Shown piece by piece: positions 41,332 through 50,719 of a stretch of 64,000 nucleotides of DNA. Numbering within the stretch: position 1 is the first letter of the stretch; every line of letters begins with the position of its first letter. The DNA is from Bacteroidales bacterium (GTDB taxonomy: Bacteria > Bacteroidota > Bacteroidia > Bacteroidales > VadinHA17): NCBI GenBank assembly GCA_016709865.1, contig JADJLX010000005.1, positions 1,364,001 through 1,428,000 of the forward strand. Reading direction: 5' to 3'. A program made the translations under genes and the position numbers. The notes below the pieces were generated by a model. That model searched no databases. It had not been told where the DNA came from and saw only the letters and a program-made list of their open reading frames with translations.

Positions 41332-44300
41332 ATAATTCATTCTTTGCCCACAGATTGCTGGCTGATAATTCTACTGCTTTATTAAGGTTTTCAGTTGCTG
41401 CTTTAGTGTCGCCAAGACCCTTATAGCCAAGGCCTTTATACATCCAGGCATTTGATAACTGTATATTCTCAGCCTCACGCTCACCGAATTTTGCAAAGAA
41501 ATCAATCTCTTCTCCCTGCTTTATCCTTTTATTACCCTCTTCAATCATCGAATTGAAAATCTCATTAGCTTTTGCTTTATTATTGATCTTGAGAAAACTA
41601 AGTCCCTGGTAATAATTAACATAACCGGTTCCTCTGATAGCCTGTTCTGTTGAAAGTGTATAATATGATTTTGCTTTGGCTTTGTTTCCAAGAGCCTCAT
41701 AAGCCAATCCTATAAAATAATTTATCTGCGGACTTCGCATATCTCCGGTCCTGCGTCCCGGTCCTGCGGTTTCCGGAGTCTCAACTGTTGCAAGGAACTG
41801 CTTAAGTGCTTCATCATACTTCTTCTCTGCCAGATATTTTCTGCCGAGTAGAATATGTGCATCAACAGTAATATCTCTTACTCTTGAGCTGCCTTCCCGG
41901 AAATGAAAATTACTCTTGCTCAGATAATCAACAGCCTTTTCAGATTCTCCAGCAAGGTTTAGTACAATAATCTCCCTGACGAATGAATCATCGCGTTGTT
42001 TGACAACATCATTGCTGCCTTCGAAAAGCTTTGCCCGTTTAGCTATTGGTGTATTGCTCATTTCATAAAGAGGGTCAAGCTCTGCATAATAAACAGGTTC
42101 ATCCTTCTTTGTCTCGAAAGCTTTTTCGTAGGCATTGATTGACTTTGGCAGATCCTGTGAATACTGGTAATAACCCCAGCCAAGATTTCTCCAGGCTGTG
42201 CTCATGGCCGGATCAAGACTTACAGCCGCTTCCCAGTATTTTATTGCGTTCTCTGGTTGCTTATCGTACAACAGATTACCAAGATAATAAAATGGTTTAG
42301 CATCATTCTTATTATAAGTAAGAGCACAATTCAAAACCTTGACATCTTCAAGACGATATGGAAAACCATAATCAATACTCATTGCCGAAGCTTTACTGAA
42401 ATATTTTTCAGCTTCTGCTTTTTGCCCCTTTTTATCCAAAATATACCCGAGATAGTAACTTACCATCTGATCAGTCCCTTTAAACCTCCAAAGAATATCA
42501 GCGGCTTCGGTAAAGAGTCCGTCATTCATATAACCGGCTGCCAGTTCCAGGTAGTTTTCATCGTAATCTCTCATTTTCCTTGTTAATGAGGCTTTCAGTT
42601 CTTCACTCTTCTGAGTATTTCCTGACTTTTGTGCAAGAAGGTAATTCTCGTTTGCAGCCCTGAAGTCCAGAGGATCATGCACAAGAACTGATGCCAGTAA
42701 AGATCCGGCACCTTCCACATTACCAAGGATTCTGAGGATCGCTGCCTTCAGATTAATTGCACTGTTATTGACAGCATTTGTTTTTAGTGATTCATTTATC
42801 TGACCAAGGGCCTTCTGAAAATCGCCTCTCAGACATGAAATTCTTGCCAGTTCAAGATAGGCAGCAGAGTGCCATGCATAATCCCATGTGGCTCTGTAAA
42901 GTGTATCAACAGCTTCGTCATAAAGCTCAAGAGCTTTAAGTGTTAATCCCTGAAGGTAAAGCGGTTCGCATGCTGAAGGTCTTGTGTAATCTTTTGTAAG
43001 TCTGTTTATTGCCTTGCTGAAGAAGCTTCTGGCAATTGCATATTCTCCATTTCTCAGATGAATATTTCCGACAGCAGTATTTGTCCTGATATCATTTGGA
43101 TCGCGCCTCAAAGCCTCCTCAAAATAATCCATCGCATTCAATGTAGGATTATAGAACTGAAGGATCCTGCTTCCTGTCAGGTAGAGTTCTTCGACTGTGG
43201 GAATATCTTTTGGCAGAGCAGGTCTCTTTACTGTTTCAGGTAATGGGCCTGTCTCTTTCTTTACCACCGGTTGATAGGCTACAAGCACTTGATTATCTGC
43301 TGTATTTATCATCTCAGTTGAAAGATCAGTGATATCAAATGTCCCGTCAATTTTAATTGTACCTGTAAAAGTTTTCTCGGGAGAAACTTCCATAGTTTTC
43401 TCGAAGATAACTTCACCTTTTCTTTTAAGAAGAATTCTGGCAGATGCAATTTTCTGAGTTGAATAATATCCCAGAAAAACTGTGTTTCCTTCTCTTTTTT
43501 CAAGATTGACCGCCCCGTTAAGGTTTGCATTTTTAAATCCCTGAATATCTTTCACAGGGTACCAGTATTGTTTGAATGTTTTCACCTCATATGGCCTTAT
43601 CCAGCTGTAATCGGGCTGGTTATCAGAGAAAGCTCCAACCATAATCTCGACATAAGGTCCGGCATTCTCAGTAAGCCTGCCTTCAGTTGCCTGTCCGCGT
43701 GCACCGGAACCCCACTCCCACAATTTAGCACCTTTGACAACATTATGATCGCCAATATGAACAGTACCTATCTCTTTACCATGGTCATAACCTCCCATGA
43801 AATCCTCCTTCAGATCATATGCAAAATAAGAATTCTGATTCACTGAGTTTATCCAGTAACTTAGATCCACTCCCTTTGTAAAGTCCTCACCATTATATAC
43901 TTCCGTTGAAAAAGGCCAGTTTGTGAAACTATTTTTTGCATGATAAGTAGCTACCCCGACGCTAGGGGGAAAAATGACCTGGTAATCCTTATTGGTATGT
44001 GCAGCCACATTTGCCCAGTAAAGAAATGTGTTAGTAAGTGGTGTCGGGTTATGAATCTTGACCTCCGCAGAATAGTATGACTTACCGGGATAGGCTGTTA
44101 TACCTATTGTCCATCTCATCCGGTGTCGGGGTTCTGTTTCCCCGATCCAGATTGTTTTGCTTCCGTCACCATTCTCAGCCAGATCATAATCAACCGGCAG
44201 AAAAGTGGATGCTCTGTGATGATGAATAACGCACCATTCGATCCCGCCGGAAACCCATGCACCAGTCATTCCGATATTTGACGGTTTAACTACATCATTC

Positions 44301-44668
44301 TTATATATGAAATTATAGCCGTTTGTCTTATCAGTTCCGTAGTATAGCTTCCCTCCAATTTCAGGTGTCACACAAAGTTTAATATATTCATTCTCAAGCA
44401 CCAGTGCTTTCCATGATTTATCCTTTTTATCATTGGAGATTACATCATTCAGCCCATAGGGATAAATATATTTTGATGCACCCTGATAAGATTCTCCCTT
44501 AAAGAACATCGGATTTTTATCGGGAGGGCTGACCTCATAGGTTGGTATCACCCATGACTGTTCAGACATTTTAACCTGTCCGGATAAATCATTCCACTGT
44601 GAAAATATTAACAGTAAAACAGAAGCAACCAGGAGACTTACGCTTCTTAAAATAGAATTTCTTCTCAT
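41330..44668 (-). CDS. DUF5107 and TPR-repeat exported protein
   Basis: 1112 residues from the ATG at 44668, which gives a good signal peptide (ILRSVSLLVASVLLLIF); an upstream in-frame ATG at 44692 sits next to the preceding stop. Residues about 30-420 are a DUF5107 beta-sandwich (mutarotase-like) domain: KLCVTPEIGGKLYYGTDKTNGY, GGIEWCVIHHHRAST. Residues about 490-1110 are TPR repeats (YLQGLTLKALELYDEAVDTLY and others). Members occur in rhamnogalacturonan-type loci; the function is not established, but sugar binding and scaffolding are plausible. It ends the GH78-kdgK-DUF5107 operon. Confidence 0.85.
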   Translation of the reverse strand: MRRNSILRSVSLLVASVLLLIFSQWNDLSGQVKMSEQSWVIPTYEVSPPDKNPMFFKGESYQGASKYIYPYGLNDVISNDKKDKSWKALVLENEYIKLCVTPEIGGKLYYGTDKTNGYNFIYKNDVVKPSNIGMTGAWVSGGIEWCVIHHHRASTFLPVDYDLAENGDGSKTIWIGETEPRHRMRWTIGITAYPGKSYYSAEVKIHNPTPLTNTFLYWANVAAHTNKDYQVIFPPSVGVATYHAKNSFTNWPFSTEVYNGEDFTKGVDLSYWINSVNQNSYFAYDLKEDFMGGYDHGKEIGTVHIGDHNVVKGAKLWEWGSGARGQATEGRLTENAGPYVEIMVGAFSDNQPDYSWIRPYEVKTFKQYWYPVKDIQGFKNANLNGAVNLEKREGNTVFLGYYSTQKIASARILLKRKGEVIFEKTMEVSPEKTFTGTIKIDGTFDITDLSTEMINTADNQVLVAYQPVVKKETGPLPETVKRPALPKDIPTVEELYLTGSRILQFYNPTLNAMDYFEEALRRDPNDIRTNTAVGNIHLRNGEYAIARSFFSKAINRLTKDYTRPSACEPLYLQGLTLKALELYDEAVDTLYRATWDYAWHSAAYLELARISCLRGDFQKALGQINESLKTNAVNNSAINLKAAILRILGNVEGAGSLLASVLVHDPLDFRAANENYLLAQKSGNTQKSEELKASLTRKMRDYDENYLELAAGYMNDGLFTEAADILWRFKGTDQMVSYYLGYILDKKGQKAEAEKYFSKASAMSIDYGFPYRLEDVKVLNCALTYNKNDAKPFYYLGNLLYDKQPENAIKYWEAAVSLDPAMSTAWRNLGWGYYQYSQDLPKSINAYEKAFETKKDEPVYYAELDPLYEMSNTPIAKRAKLFEGSNDVVKQRDDSFVREIIVLNLAGESEKAVDYLSKSNFHFREGSSRVRDITVDAHILLGRKYLAEKKYDEALKQFLATVETPETAGPGRRTGDMRSPQINYFIGLAYEALGNKAKAKSYYTLSTEQAIRGTGYVNYYQGLSFLKINNKAKANEIFNSMIEEGNKRIKQGEEIDFFAKFGEREAENIQLSNAWMYKGLGYKGLGDTKAATENLNKAVELSASNLWAKNEL

Positions 44669-44692
44669 CACAAATATTTTAAATGAATTCAA

Positions 44693-45730
44693 TTATCTGA
44701 CTACTCTACCCGAACCATCGCCTTTCATAAGCTGTTCAACCTCTGCAACCGAAACCAGGTTATAATCACCGTGAATAGTATGTTTCAGACAAGAAGCAGC
44801 CACAGCAAAGTTGAGACCTTTCTGGTCATCACCTGGGTAAGTGATCAGACCATAAATCAATCCTCCCATAAATGAGTCTCCGCCTCCTACCCTGTCGACT
44901 ATGTGAGTTATCTGGTATTCAGGAGCTTCAAAAAGCTTTTTGCCATCGTACAGAACACCTGACCACGAGTTATGATCTGCGTTGATAGATCCCCTGAGAG
45001 TGATGATCACTTTTTTTGCCTGTGGAAACTTTTCCATCAGCTTAACGCATACAGACTCATATTTTGCAGCGGCAACATGCCCTAAGGCGACATCTCCACC
45101 TTCCGGTTTAATTCCGAAGACTTTTTCAGCATCTTCCTCATTACCCAGAATTATGTCGCAGCCATTAACCAGTCCCGGCATAACTTCGCCGGCTTTCTTT
45201 CCCCACTTCCAGAGATTTTTTCTGTAATTAAGATCACATGAAACAGTGATCCCCTTTTCACGTGCCGCTTTGATAGCCTCCTTACAAACCTCGGCAGCAC
45301 CTTCGGAAATTGCAGGTGTGATACCTGTCCAGTGAAACCATGATACTCCTTCAAATACTTTATCCCAGTCGATCATGCCGGTCTTTATCGCTGCAATTGA
45401 GGAGTTTGCACGATCATAGATGACTTTACTTGGCCGTGCAACAGCTCCTGTCTCAAGAAAGTAGATCCCAAGTCTCTCGCCACCTTTTATTATGTAGTTT
45501 GTCCCTACATTATGCTTCCTGAGATCCATTAACACTGATTCACCCAGATCATTGTCGGGCAGCCTGGTGACAAATTCGGCATGAAGTCCGAAATTTGCCA
45601 GTGAAACAGCAACATTGGCTTCACCGCCGCCGAATGTTGCAATAAATGAAGATGCCTGTGTAAATCGCAGATGGTCCGGAGTAGCCAGACGAAGCATTAT
45701 TTCACCAAAAGTTATTATTTTCCCGCTCAT
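44693..45730 (-). CDS. kdgK: 2-Dehydro-3-deoxygluconokinase-like PfkB kinase
   Basis: 345 residues. The N-terminus IITFGEIMLRLATPDHLRFTQA and FGGGEANVAVSLANFGL are typical of KDG kinases. The catalytic motif is RVGGGDSFMGGLIYG. It phosphorylates 2-keto-3-deoxygluconate to KDPG, the joining point of uronate and sugar-acid catabolism. It lies 8 bases after the GH78 gene and 24 before the DUF5107 start. This ties rhamnosidase, unsaturated-uronyl hydrolases and the dehydratase to a KDG-based route. No KDPG aldolase gene is in the window. Confidence 0.85.
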   Translation of the reverse strand: MSGKIITFGEIMLRLATPDHLRFTQASSFIATFGGGEANVAVSLANFGLHAEFVTRLPDNDLGESVLMDLRKHNVGTNYIIKGGERLGIYFLETGAVARPSKVIYDRANSSIAAIKTGMIDWDKVFEGVSWFHWTGITPAISEGAAEVCKEAIKAAREKGITVSCDLNYRKNLWKWGKKAGEVMPGLVNGCDIILGNEEDAEKVFGIKPEGGDVALGHVAAAKYESVCVKLMEKFPQAKKVIITLRGSINADHNSWSGVLYDGKKLFEAPEYQITHIVDRVGGGDSFMGGLIYGLITYPGDDQKGLNFAVAASCLKHTIHGDYNLVSVAEVEQLMKGDGSGRVVR

Positions 45731-45738
45731 AATATTTT

Positions 45739-48489
45739 TTATATCGTTATTTGAAATGTATAAGATCCTGATCCAACACTATATACAGCATATCCTTTTT
45801 CCATCCTGCTAAATGTTACACCATTTTTACCGGATATTTTTGTTCCGCTTTCTGTCACCATTCTGCTGTCTGAAGCCGGCACATATACAGAAGCTGTGCA
45901 GCCAACAGGAACAACAACATTCATCGAGAATTTACCGCTTTCTTTTTTCCATTCAATGCTGCTTTTCCCGTATAAAGTAAGGTTTGAGTAAGAGGCAAAA
46001 GAAATATCGTTTACAGGTTCAGGACGGAAGATTATGTTCCGGTAACCGGGCTTTTCAGGATCAGCATTCATACCTGCAAGTTTTCTGTAGAGCCATACAA
46101 TCCCTCCTCCGAACATAGGATGGTTACCTGATCCGGCATTGGTCCATCCTTCCCATGAGGTAGTTGCACCCTGTTCTATCCACCAGCCATAACCTGGTGC
46201 TGTGCGCTTATTCATAGCCTCATATGCCATCTCATGCAAGCCATTTTCCGACAGAACTTCGAAAAAGAACTGTGTACCGAATATGCCTGTATCCAAATGT
46301 CCTCCGTTGGCAATAATATCTGCTTTCAATGCTGCAATAACTCTTTCCCTCTGATCATCCGGTACACCCATTTTTAGGGCGAAAATATTTCCACCGAAAG
46401 CCCCGTAAGATCCTTTCTCCTTATCATAGAACTTTGCATGGAATGCCTGCCTTGTCTTTTCAGCAAGCTTCATATATTCTTCATATTCAGATATCTTACC
46501 AAGCACTTTTGCAGTTTTTGCAGTAAGTTCTGCACATCGCCACAGATAGAAAGTATGAACCATCTCATCAGGCGGCAGCTTATAAGGCTGTGACCAGTCA
46601 CCGAGGTTCATCCATTTTAGCGGTTTACCATCTTTCCCTGTAGCCTGAGAGAACATAATTCCGGATTTGTCGGTCCAGGTAAGCATATACCTGATGTATC
46701 CTTTCATTCCTTCGTAGTTCATGCTCAGCATGCTGCTATCACCATATTGCAAATAAAATTCCCATGGCATTATGCTCATAGCTGCTCCCCATGCAACACC
46801 ACCGCCGCATCCCGGCTGCCATGGAGCACCATTGGGCACATAGCCTGTTTCCGGATTCTGGGCTGCAAGAATATCCGCTATCCATTTATTATAGAAAGCA
46901 GTGGCATCGAAGTTGTGCATCACGGTTACAACTGCAACCTGGCCATCGCCGGTGTAGGGAGATCGTTCTCTGTTTGGGCAGTCGCTGGCGATTCCTCCGT
47001 GCATGTTATCGGTCTGACTGCGCCACCAGATCTTATTGATTTTATTGAATAACTCGTTCGAGCATTCAAACTTTCCTGTCGTTTCGACAAAGGTATATAC
47101 TGCCTCAGCTGTTATTTGCTCAGGTTTTAGTTCTCCAGTCCAGTTTGATATTTCAACCTCCCTGAAGACAAACCATGTGAATCGCGCACTATACGATTCG
47201 GTTCCTGTTCCTTTTAGTGTATATGAGTTCTCTCCGTTTGGTGAATACTGCTGCAGATACTTTATATCTATTTTCTGTCCGGCTGTTCCAGAAAAATCCT
47301 TTATGTGAACCCAGCCCGAGATCTCCTGTCCAAAATCAACTTTGTATCTGCCATTTTCAAGCTTCTCTATCTTAACCGGATTGAGCACTTCCATCACCCT
47401 GTCGGGGTACGCCATATGAGCCCTGAGATCCCCCTCAGGAGCTTTTCGCAGAACCACCTTTTCCCAATTGTTATCATTGAAACTTGGTGCGCACCATCCT
47501 GTTTGTTCAAGACGTGCATCATAGTGCTCTCCATAAAAGACCATATCCATTAATATTGGACTTTTTGAGGCTTTCCAGGACTCGTCGCTGATAACAATTT
47601 CTTTACTGCCATCTTCATAAGTCACCTGCAGTTGTAAAATAAACCGGGGTGTCCCATAACCCAGATCCCAGTATTTGGCGGGATTGTAAAACCCATTCCC
47701 GAGGATAGCACCAACGGCATTTGTTCCTTTTTGCAATTCTGTGCTCACATCATAAGCGAGATACATAACTTTGTACTCCCTGAAATTATCTGCAACAGGA
47801 ATACCCTGATTTATAAGGTCGGGACGTTTACCATAGTTGGTCTGATTAGGGACCAGGACATCTTGTCCAACTTTCTTACCATTAAGATAAAGTTCAAAAT
47901 ATCCAAGACCGGTAACATAGGCAACAGCTTTTACAACTTTCTTAGAGATGCTGAACTCCTTTCGGAGAAGCGGGGCCGGAGGAGGCAACTCCTGTGGCAT
48001 CTTTGCTCCGGGATTGGAAGGTTTCGGAAGGGTCTCTTCACCCTGCCATGGAGCTCCGATCCATTTGGCTTTCCACTCTTCGGGTTTCAGAATACCCATC
48101 GACCAGAAAGCAGGCTCACTCCATTCTGAAACTTTACCTTTCCCATCCCAGACCCGAACCTGCCACCAGCAGTCCTGACCTGAGGTGAGTGGCTTGCCCT
48201 TATAAACAATATTTACCGATTCATCTGATGCAATCTTACCGCTATTCCACAGATCAGATTTGTCAGAAGTGAGCAGTTCCTTTGAAGAAGCTACATTTAT
48301 CTGCCAGGCAGTCTGGCCCTGATTTCTTGTAAATTCCGGGTCAGTATTTATCCATGATAATCTGGGATTAGGGATATCAATTACCTGAGGATCTTTAAGA
48401 TATTCACAGGTTAACCTTGAGGGGGTAATTTTTGCCAGCAGGGAGAAATGCATTACAATAAAGAAGGCAATAAGGAGTATTTTTCGCAT
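45739..48489 (-). CDS. Alpha-L-rhamnosidase, GH78
   Basis: 916 residues with a signal peptide (ILLIAFFIVMHFSLLA). The domain order is that of GH78: N-terminal beta domains (PSRLTCEYLKDPQVIDIPNPRLSW), a jelly-roll insertion near 130-320 with YFELYLNGKKVG, the (alpha/alpha)6 barrel with SDCPNRERSPYTGDGQV holding acidic residues, and a C-terminal beta-sandwich. It releases terminal alpha-L-rhamnose. It is the first gene of the operon with kdgK and DUF5107, divergent from rbsK. Liberated rhamnose could feed the aldolase operon at 13-24 kb. Confidence 0.93.
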   Translation of the reverse strand: MRKILLIAFFIVMHFSLLAKITPSRLTCEYLKDPQVIDIPNPRLSWINTDPEFTRNQGQTAWQINVASSKELLTSDKSDLWNSGKIASDESVNIVYKGKPLTSGQDCWWQVRVWDGKGKVSEWSEPAFWSMGILKPEEWKAKWIGAPWQGEETLPKPSNPGAKMPQELPPPAPLLRKEFSISKKVVKAVAYVTGLGYFELYLNGKKVGQDVLVPNQTNYGKRPDLINQGIPVADNFREYKVMYLAYDVSTELQKGTNAVGAILGNGFYNPAKYWDLGYGTPRFILQLQVTYEDGSKEIVISDESWKASKSPILMDMVFYGEHYDARLEQTGWCAPSFNDNNWEKVVLRKAPEGDLRAHMAYPDRVMEVLNPVKIEKLENGRYKVDFGQEISGWVHIKDFSGTAGQKIDIKYLQQYSPNGENSYTLKGTGTESYSARFTWFVFREVEISNWTGELKPEQITAEAVYTFVETTGKFECSNELFNKINKIWWRSQTDNMHGGIASDCPNRERSPYTGDGQVAVVTVMHNFDATAFYNKWIADILAAQNPETGYVPNGAPWQPGCGGGVAWGAAMSIMPWEFYLQYGDSSMLSMNYEGMKGYIRYMLTWTDKSGIMFSQATGKDGKPLKWMNLGDWSQPYKLPPDEMVHTFYLWRCAELTAKTAKVLGKISEYEEYMKLAEKTRQAFHAKFYDKEKGSYGAFGGNIFALKMGVPDDQRERVIAALKADIIANGGHLDTGIFGTQFFFEVLSENGLHEMAYEAMNKRTAPGYGWWIEQGATTSWEGWTNAGSGNHPMFGGGIVWLYRKLAGMNADPEKPGYRNIIFRPEPVNDISFASYSNLTLYGKSSIEWKKESGKFSMNVVVPVGCTASVYVPASDSRMVTESGTKISGKNGVTFSRMEKGYAVYSVGSGSYTFQITI

Positions 48490-48568
48490 GATTACAACAT
48501 TAGTTTTCCATTGTGAAAAGTTATCAAAAAAATCTATCTTAGTTTTTGTTTAACAAATATTTTTTCTG

Positions 48569-49468
48569 ATGTCCAGAATTATTGTAATTGGCAGTTCAAA
48601 CACCGATATGGTGATCAAATCGAAAAAGCTGCCACTTCCCGGAGAAACAATACTAGGAGGCACATTTCTAATGAATCCCGGAGGCAAGGGAGCCAATCAG
48701 GCTGTGGCTGCTGCCAGACTTGGAGGAAATGTAACATTTGTTACAAAACACGGTAATGATGTATTCGGTTCCGAGGCAAAAAGTCTTTTTGACAGGGAAA
48801 GAATCAATACCTCATATCTTGTCAGGGATGAAAAAAACCCATCCGGAGTTGCCCTTATAACAGTTGATGAACATGGAGAAAACAGTATAGTTGTTGCCAC
48901 CGGTTCAAATGGCACTTTATCGGCATATGATATTAGTGATGAAGTATTTGACTCCCATCCTGATGATATTTTTCTTATGCAGCTGGAGATCCCTGTCAGC
49001 ACAGTCGAATTTGTCGCAGAGAAAGCAAATATGAAAGGAAACAGAGTGATTCTTAATCCCGCTCCGGCGCGTCATTTAGCTGATGAACTGTTAAAATGCC
49101 TTTTCCTGATAACACCTAATGAAACTGAGGCTGAAATTCTTACAGGAATAAAAGTAAACGACATTGCTTCAGCAGCGAATGCGGCTAACAGACTGCAGAA
49201 GATGGGAGTTCAGAACGTAATTATAACAATGGGAGGATCAGGGGCCTTTTTACAATCCGGGTCAATTTCGAAAATGATACCTGTTGTACCTGTGAAAGCC
49301 GTTGATACCACTGCTGCCGGTGATGTTTTTAATGGTGCCCTTGCAGTAGCAATTTCAGAAGGGAAGAACATTGAGGATGCTGTTGTATTTGCAAACAAGG
49401 CTGCAGCTATATCTGTAACCAGAATGGGAGCGCAGGCTTCGGCACCTTATAGGAACGAAATAAAATAG
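48569..49468 (+). CDS. rbsK: Ribokinase
   Basis: 299 residues, normal ribokinase length. The substrate motif NPGGKGANQAVAAARLGG and the ATP-site motif DTTAAGDVFNGALAVA (catalytic Asp) are complete. It phosphorylates D-ribose to ribose-5-phosphate. The gene begins a rightward group with a nucleoside hydrolase, an ADP-ribosylglycohydrolase-like protein and a sugar transporter, which together make a coherent ribose-salvage set. A composite palindrome follows its stop. Confidence 0.92.
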   Translation: MSRIIVIGSSNTDMVIKSKKLPLPGETILGGTFLMNPGGKGANQAVAAARLGGNVTFVTKHGNDVFGSEAKSLFDRERINTSYLVRDEKNPSGVALITVDEHGENSIVVATGSNGTLSAYDISDEVFDSHPDDIFLMQLEIPVSTVEFVAEKANMKGNRVILNPAPARHLADELLKCLFLITPNETEAEILTGIKVNDIASAANAANRLQKMGVQNVIITMGGSGAFLQSGSISKMIPVVPVKAVDTTAAGDVFNGALAVAISEGKNIEDAVVFANKAAAISVTRMGAQASAPYRNEIK

Positions 49469-49574
49469 TTACACAGAGAGACACAGAGACAGCACAGAGA
49501 ACCACAGAGAAGAATAGTAAACTTTGGTTTTGCTCTGTGAAACTCTGTGAATCCTCGGTGTAACTCTGTGTAAC
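49469..49574. repeat. Composite palindrome of CACAGAG words
   Basis: Left arm TTACACAGAGAGACACAGAG and AGCACAGAGAACCACAGAGA; right arm CTCTGTGAAACTCTGTGAAT, CTCGGTG and TAACTCTGTGTAAC. The outermost TTACACAGAG/CTCTGTGTAA pair is perfectly inverted. It begins at the rbsK stop. Confidence 0.85.
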
Positions 49575-49598
49575 AAAAAACTTATCAATACCAGAAAT

Positions 49599-50600
49599 AT
49601 GAAAATCAAACTAATTGTCGGCTTATTAAGTATTAATCTATTAATCTTATTTGGCTGTTCAAATCAACCAAAAGAGAACAATTCTGTACCGGTTAAGATC
49701 ATTTTCGATACCGACCTTGGTCCCGATTACGATGATGTCGGAGCCCTGGCATTTCTTCATGCTATGGCTGATAGCGGCAAGGCAGAGATCCTGGCAACTG
49801 TTTCATCTAACAAACATCTGCTTGTAGCTCCTTCAATTGAAGTAATAAACAGATATTTCGGGCGTCCTGAATTGCCAATAGGAGCCCCAAAATCTGAAGG
49901 AGTCAACCTCGGTTCGTCACAGCATTGGGCAGATTCCATTGTTGTTAAGTATCCGCACAGGATAAAAGCAACCAGTGATGTTGAAGATGCTGTAAATGTT
50001 TACAGGAGAATACTAAATTCACAACCGGATAACAGTGTTACTATTGTTACAGTTGGCTTTCTGACAAACCTCAATAACCTGCTTAAATCACAACCTGACT
50101 CTGATTCTCCGCTTACAGGTAAAGAGCTTGTAATGAAGAAGGTAAAGAACCTTGTATCAATGGCCGGCAGATTTCCTGAAGGAAAGGAATTCAATGTTCA
50201 CATGGATTCAACTGCATCAATAAATGTATTTAATGATTGGCCGGGAGAAATTATTTTTACCGGTTTTGAGATCGGATGGGAGATCAGAACCGGCCTTCGT
50301 CTGATGAAAATGGAGGTAAGTGATTCGCCTGTAAAAGATGTTTTCAGAATAAGCATTCCTCTCTCTGCTGAAGACAAGGATGGCAGAATGAGCTGGGATG
50401 AAACGGCAGTATTAATCGGAGTATACGGAACCGAAGGTTTCTTTGATACTGTCAGAGGAAAAATAATTGTCAATCCTGATGGCAGCAACAGCTGGCAGGA
50501 TGATCAGAACGGTAAACATCTTTATGTGAAGCAAAAAATGTCTGTTCCTGAAATGAGCAGATTTATTGAAGACAGGATGATGCATATACCAGTTAAATAG
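49599..50600 (+). CDS. Nucleoside hydrolase-like lipoprotein
   Basis: 333 residues. The lipobox LLILFGC gives lipid Cys20. The N-terminal Asp cluster (IIFDTDLGPDYDDVGAL, starting at Asp37) is the calcium-binding motif of inosine/uridine nucleoside hydrolases, here with a two-residue insertion relative to the usual DTDPGxDD. VTIVTVGFLTNLNNLL is also conserved. These enzymes split nucleosides into base and ribose. Lipidation places it outside the cytoplasm, unlike the bacterial enzymes of purine salvage. The released ribose could be imported and phosphorylated by neighbours. Confidence 0.85.
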   Translation: MKIKLIVGLLSINLLILFGCSNQPKENNSVPVKIIFDTDLGPDYDDVGALAFLHAMADSGKAEILATVSSNKHLLVAPSIEVINRYFGRPELPIGAPKSEGVNLGSSQHWADSIVVKYPHRIKATSDVEDAVNVYRRILNSQPDNSVTIVTVGFLTNLNNLLKSQPDSDSPLTGKELVMKKVKNLVSMAGRFPEGKEFNVHMDSTASINVFNDWPGEIIFTGFEIGWEIRTGLRLMKMEVSDSPVKDVFRISIPLSAEDKDGRMSWDETAVLIGVYGTEGFFDTVRGKIIVNPDGSNSWQDDQNGKHLYVKQKMSVPEMSRFIEDRMMHIPVK

Positions 50601-50676
50601 TTGCCCCCCATCCCCCCTGAAGGGGGGCTAATCTGTAGCAGGATTAGACCCCCTTTAGGGGGAAGGGGGCAAAAAA
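50601..50676. repeat. Large G/C-block composite palindrome
   Basis: Outer arms GCCCCCCATCCCCCC / GGGGGAAGGGGGC, inner GCTAATC / GATTAGA, with sub-hairpins CCCCCCTGAAGGGGGG and CCCCCTTTAGGGGG. It starts at the stop codon of the nucleoside hydrolase gene and ends in an A-run on the plus strand. Confidence 0.85.
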
Positions 50677-50719
50677 CAGGCAAAAAAACGAATCTTATAT
50701 ATCACATATTTAACTAGTT

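Noticed and set aside
46747..48188. Several plus-strand open frames opposite the GH78 gene
   Set aside because: They are antisense shadows of a clear 916-residue rhamnosidase; none has a recognisable domain.
49469..49574. CRISPR array
   Set aside because: Repeated words are 7-10 bases, degenerate and inverted in two arms, with no unique spacers and no cas genes.
50601..50676. Insertion sequence or transposon end
   Set aside because: No transposase gene or target-site duplication is seen next to any of the palindromes.
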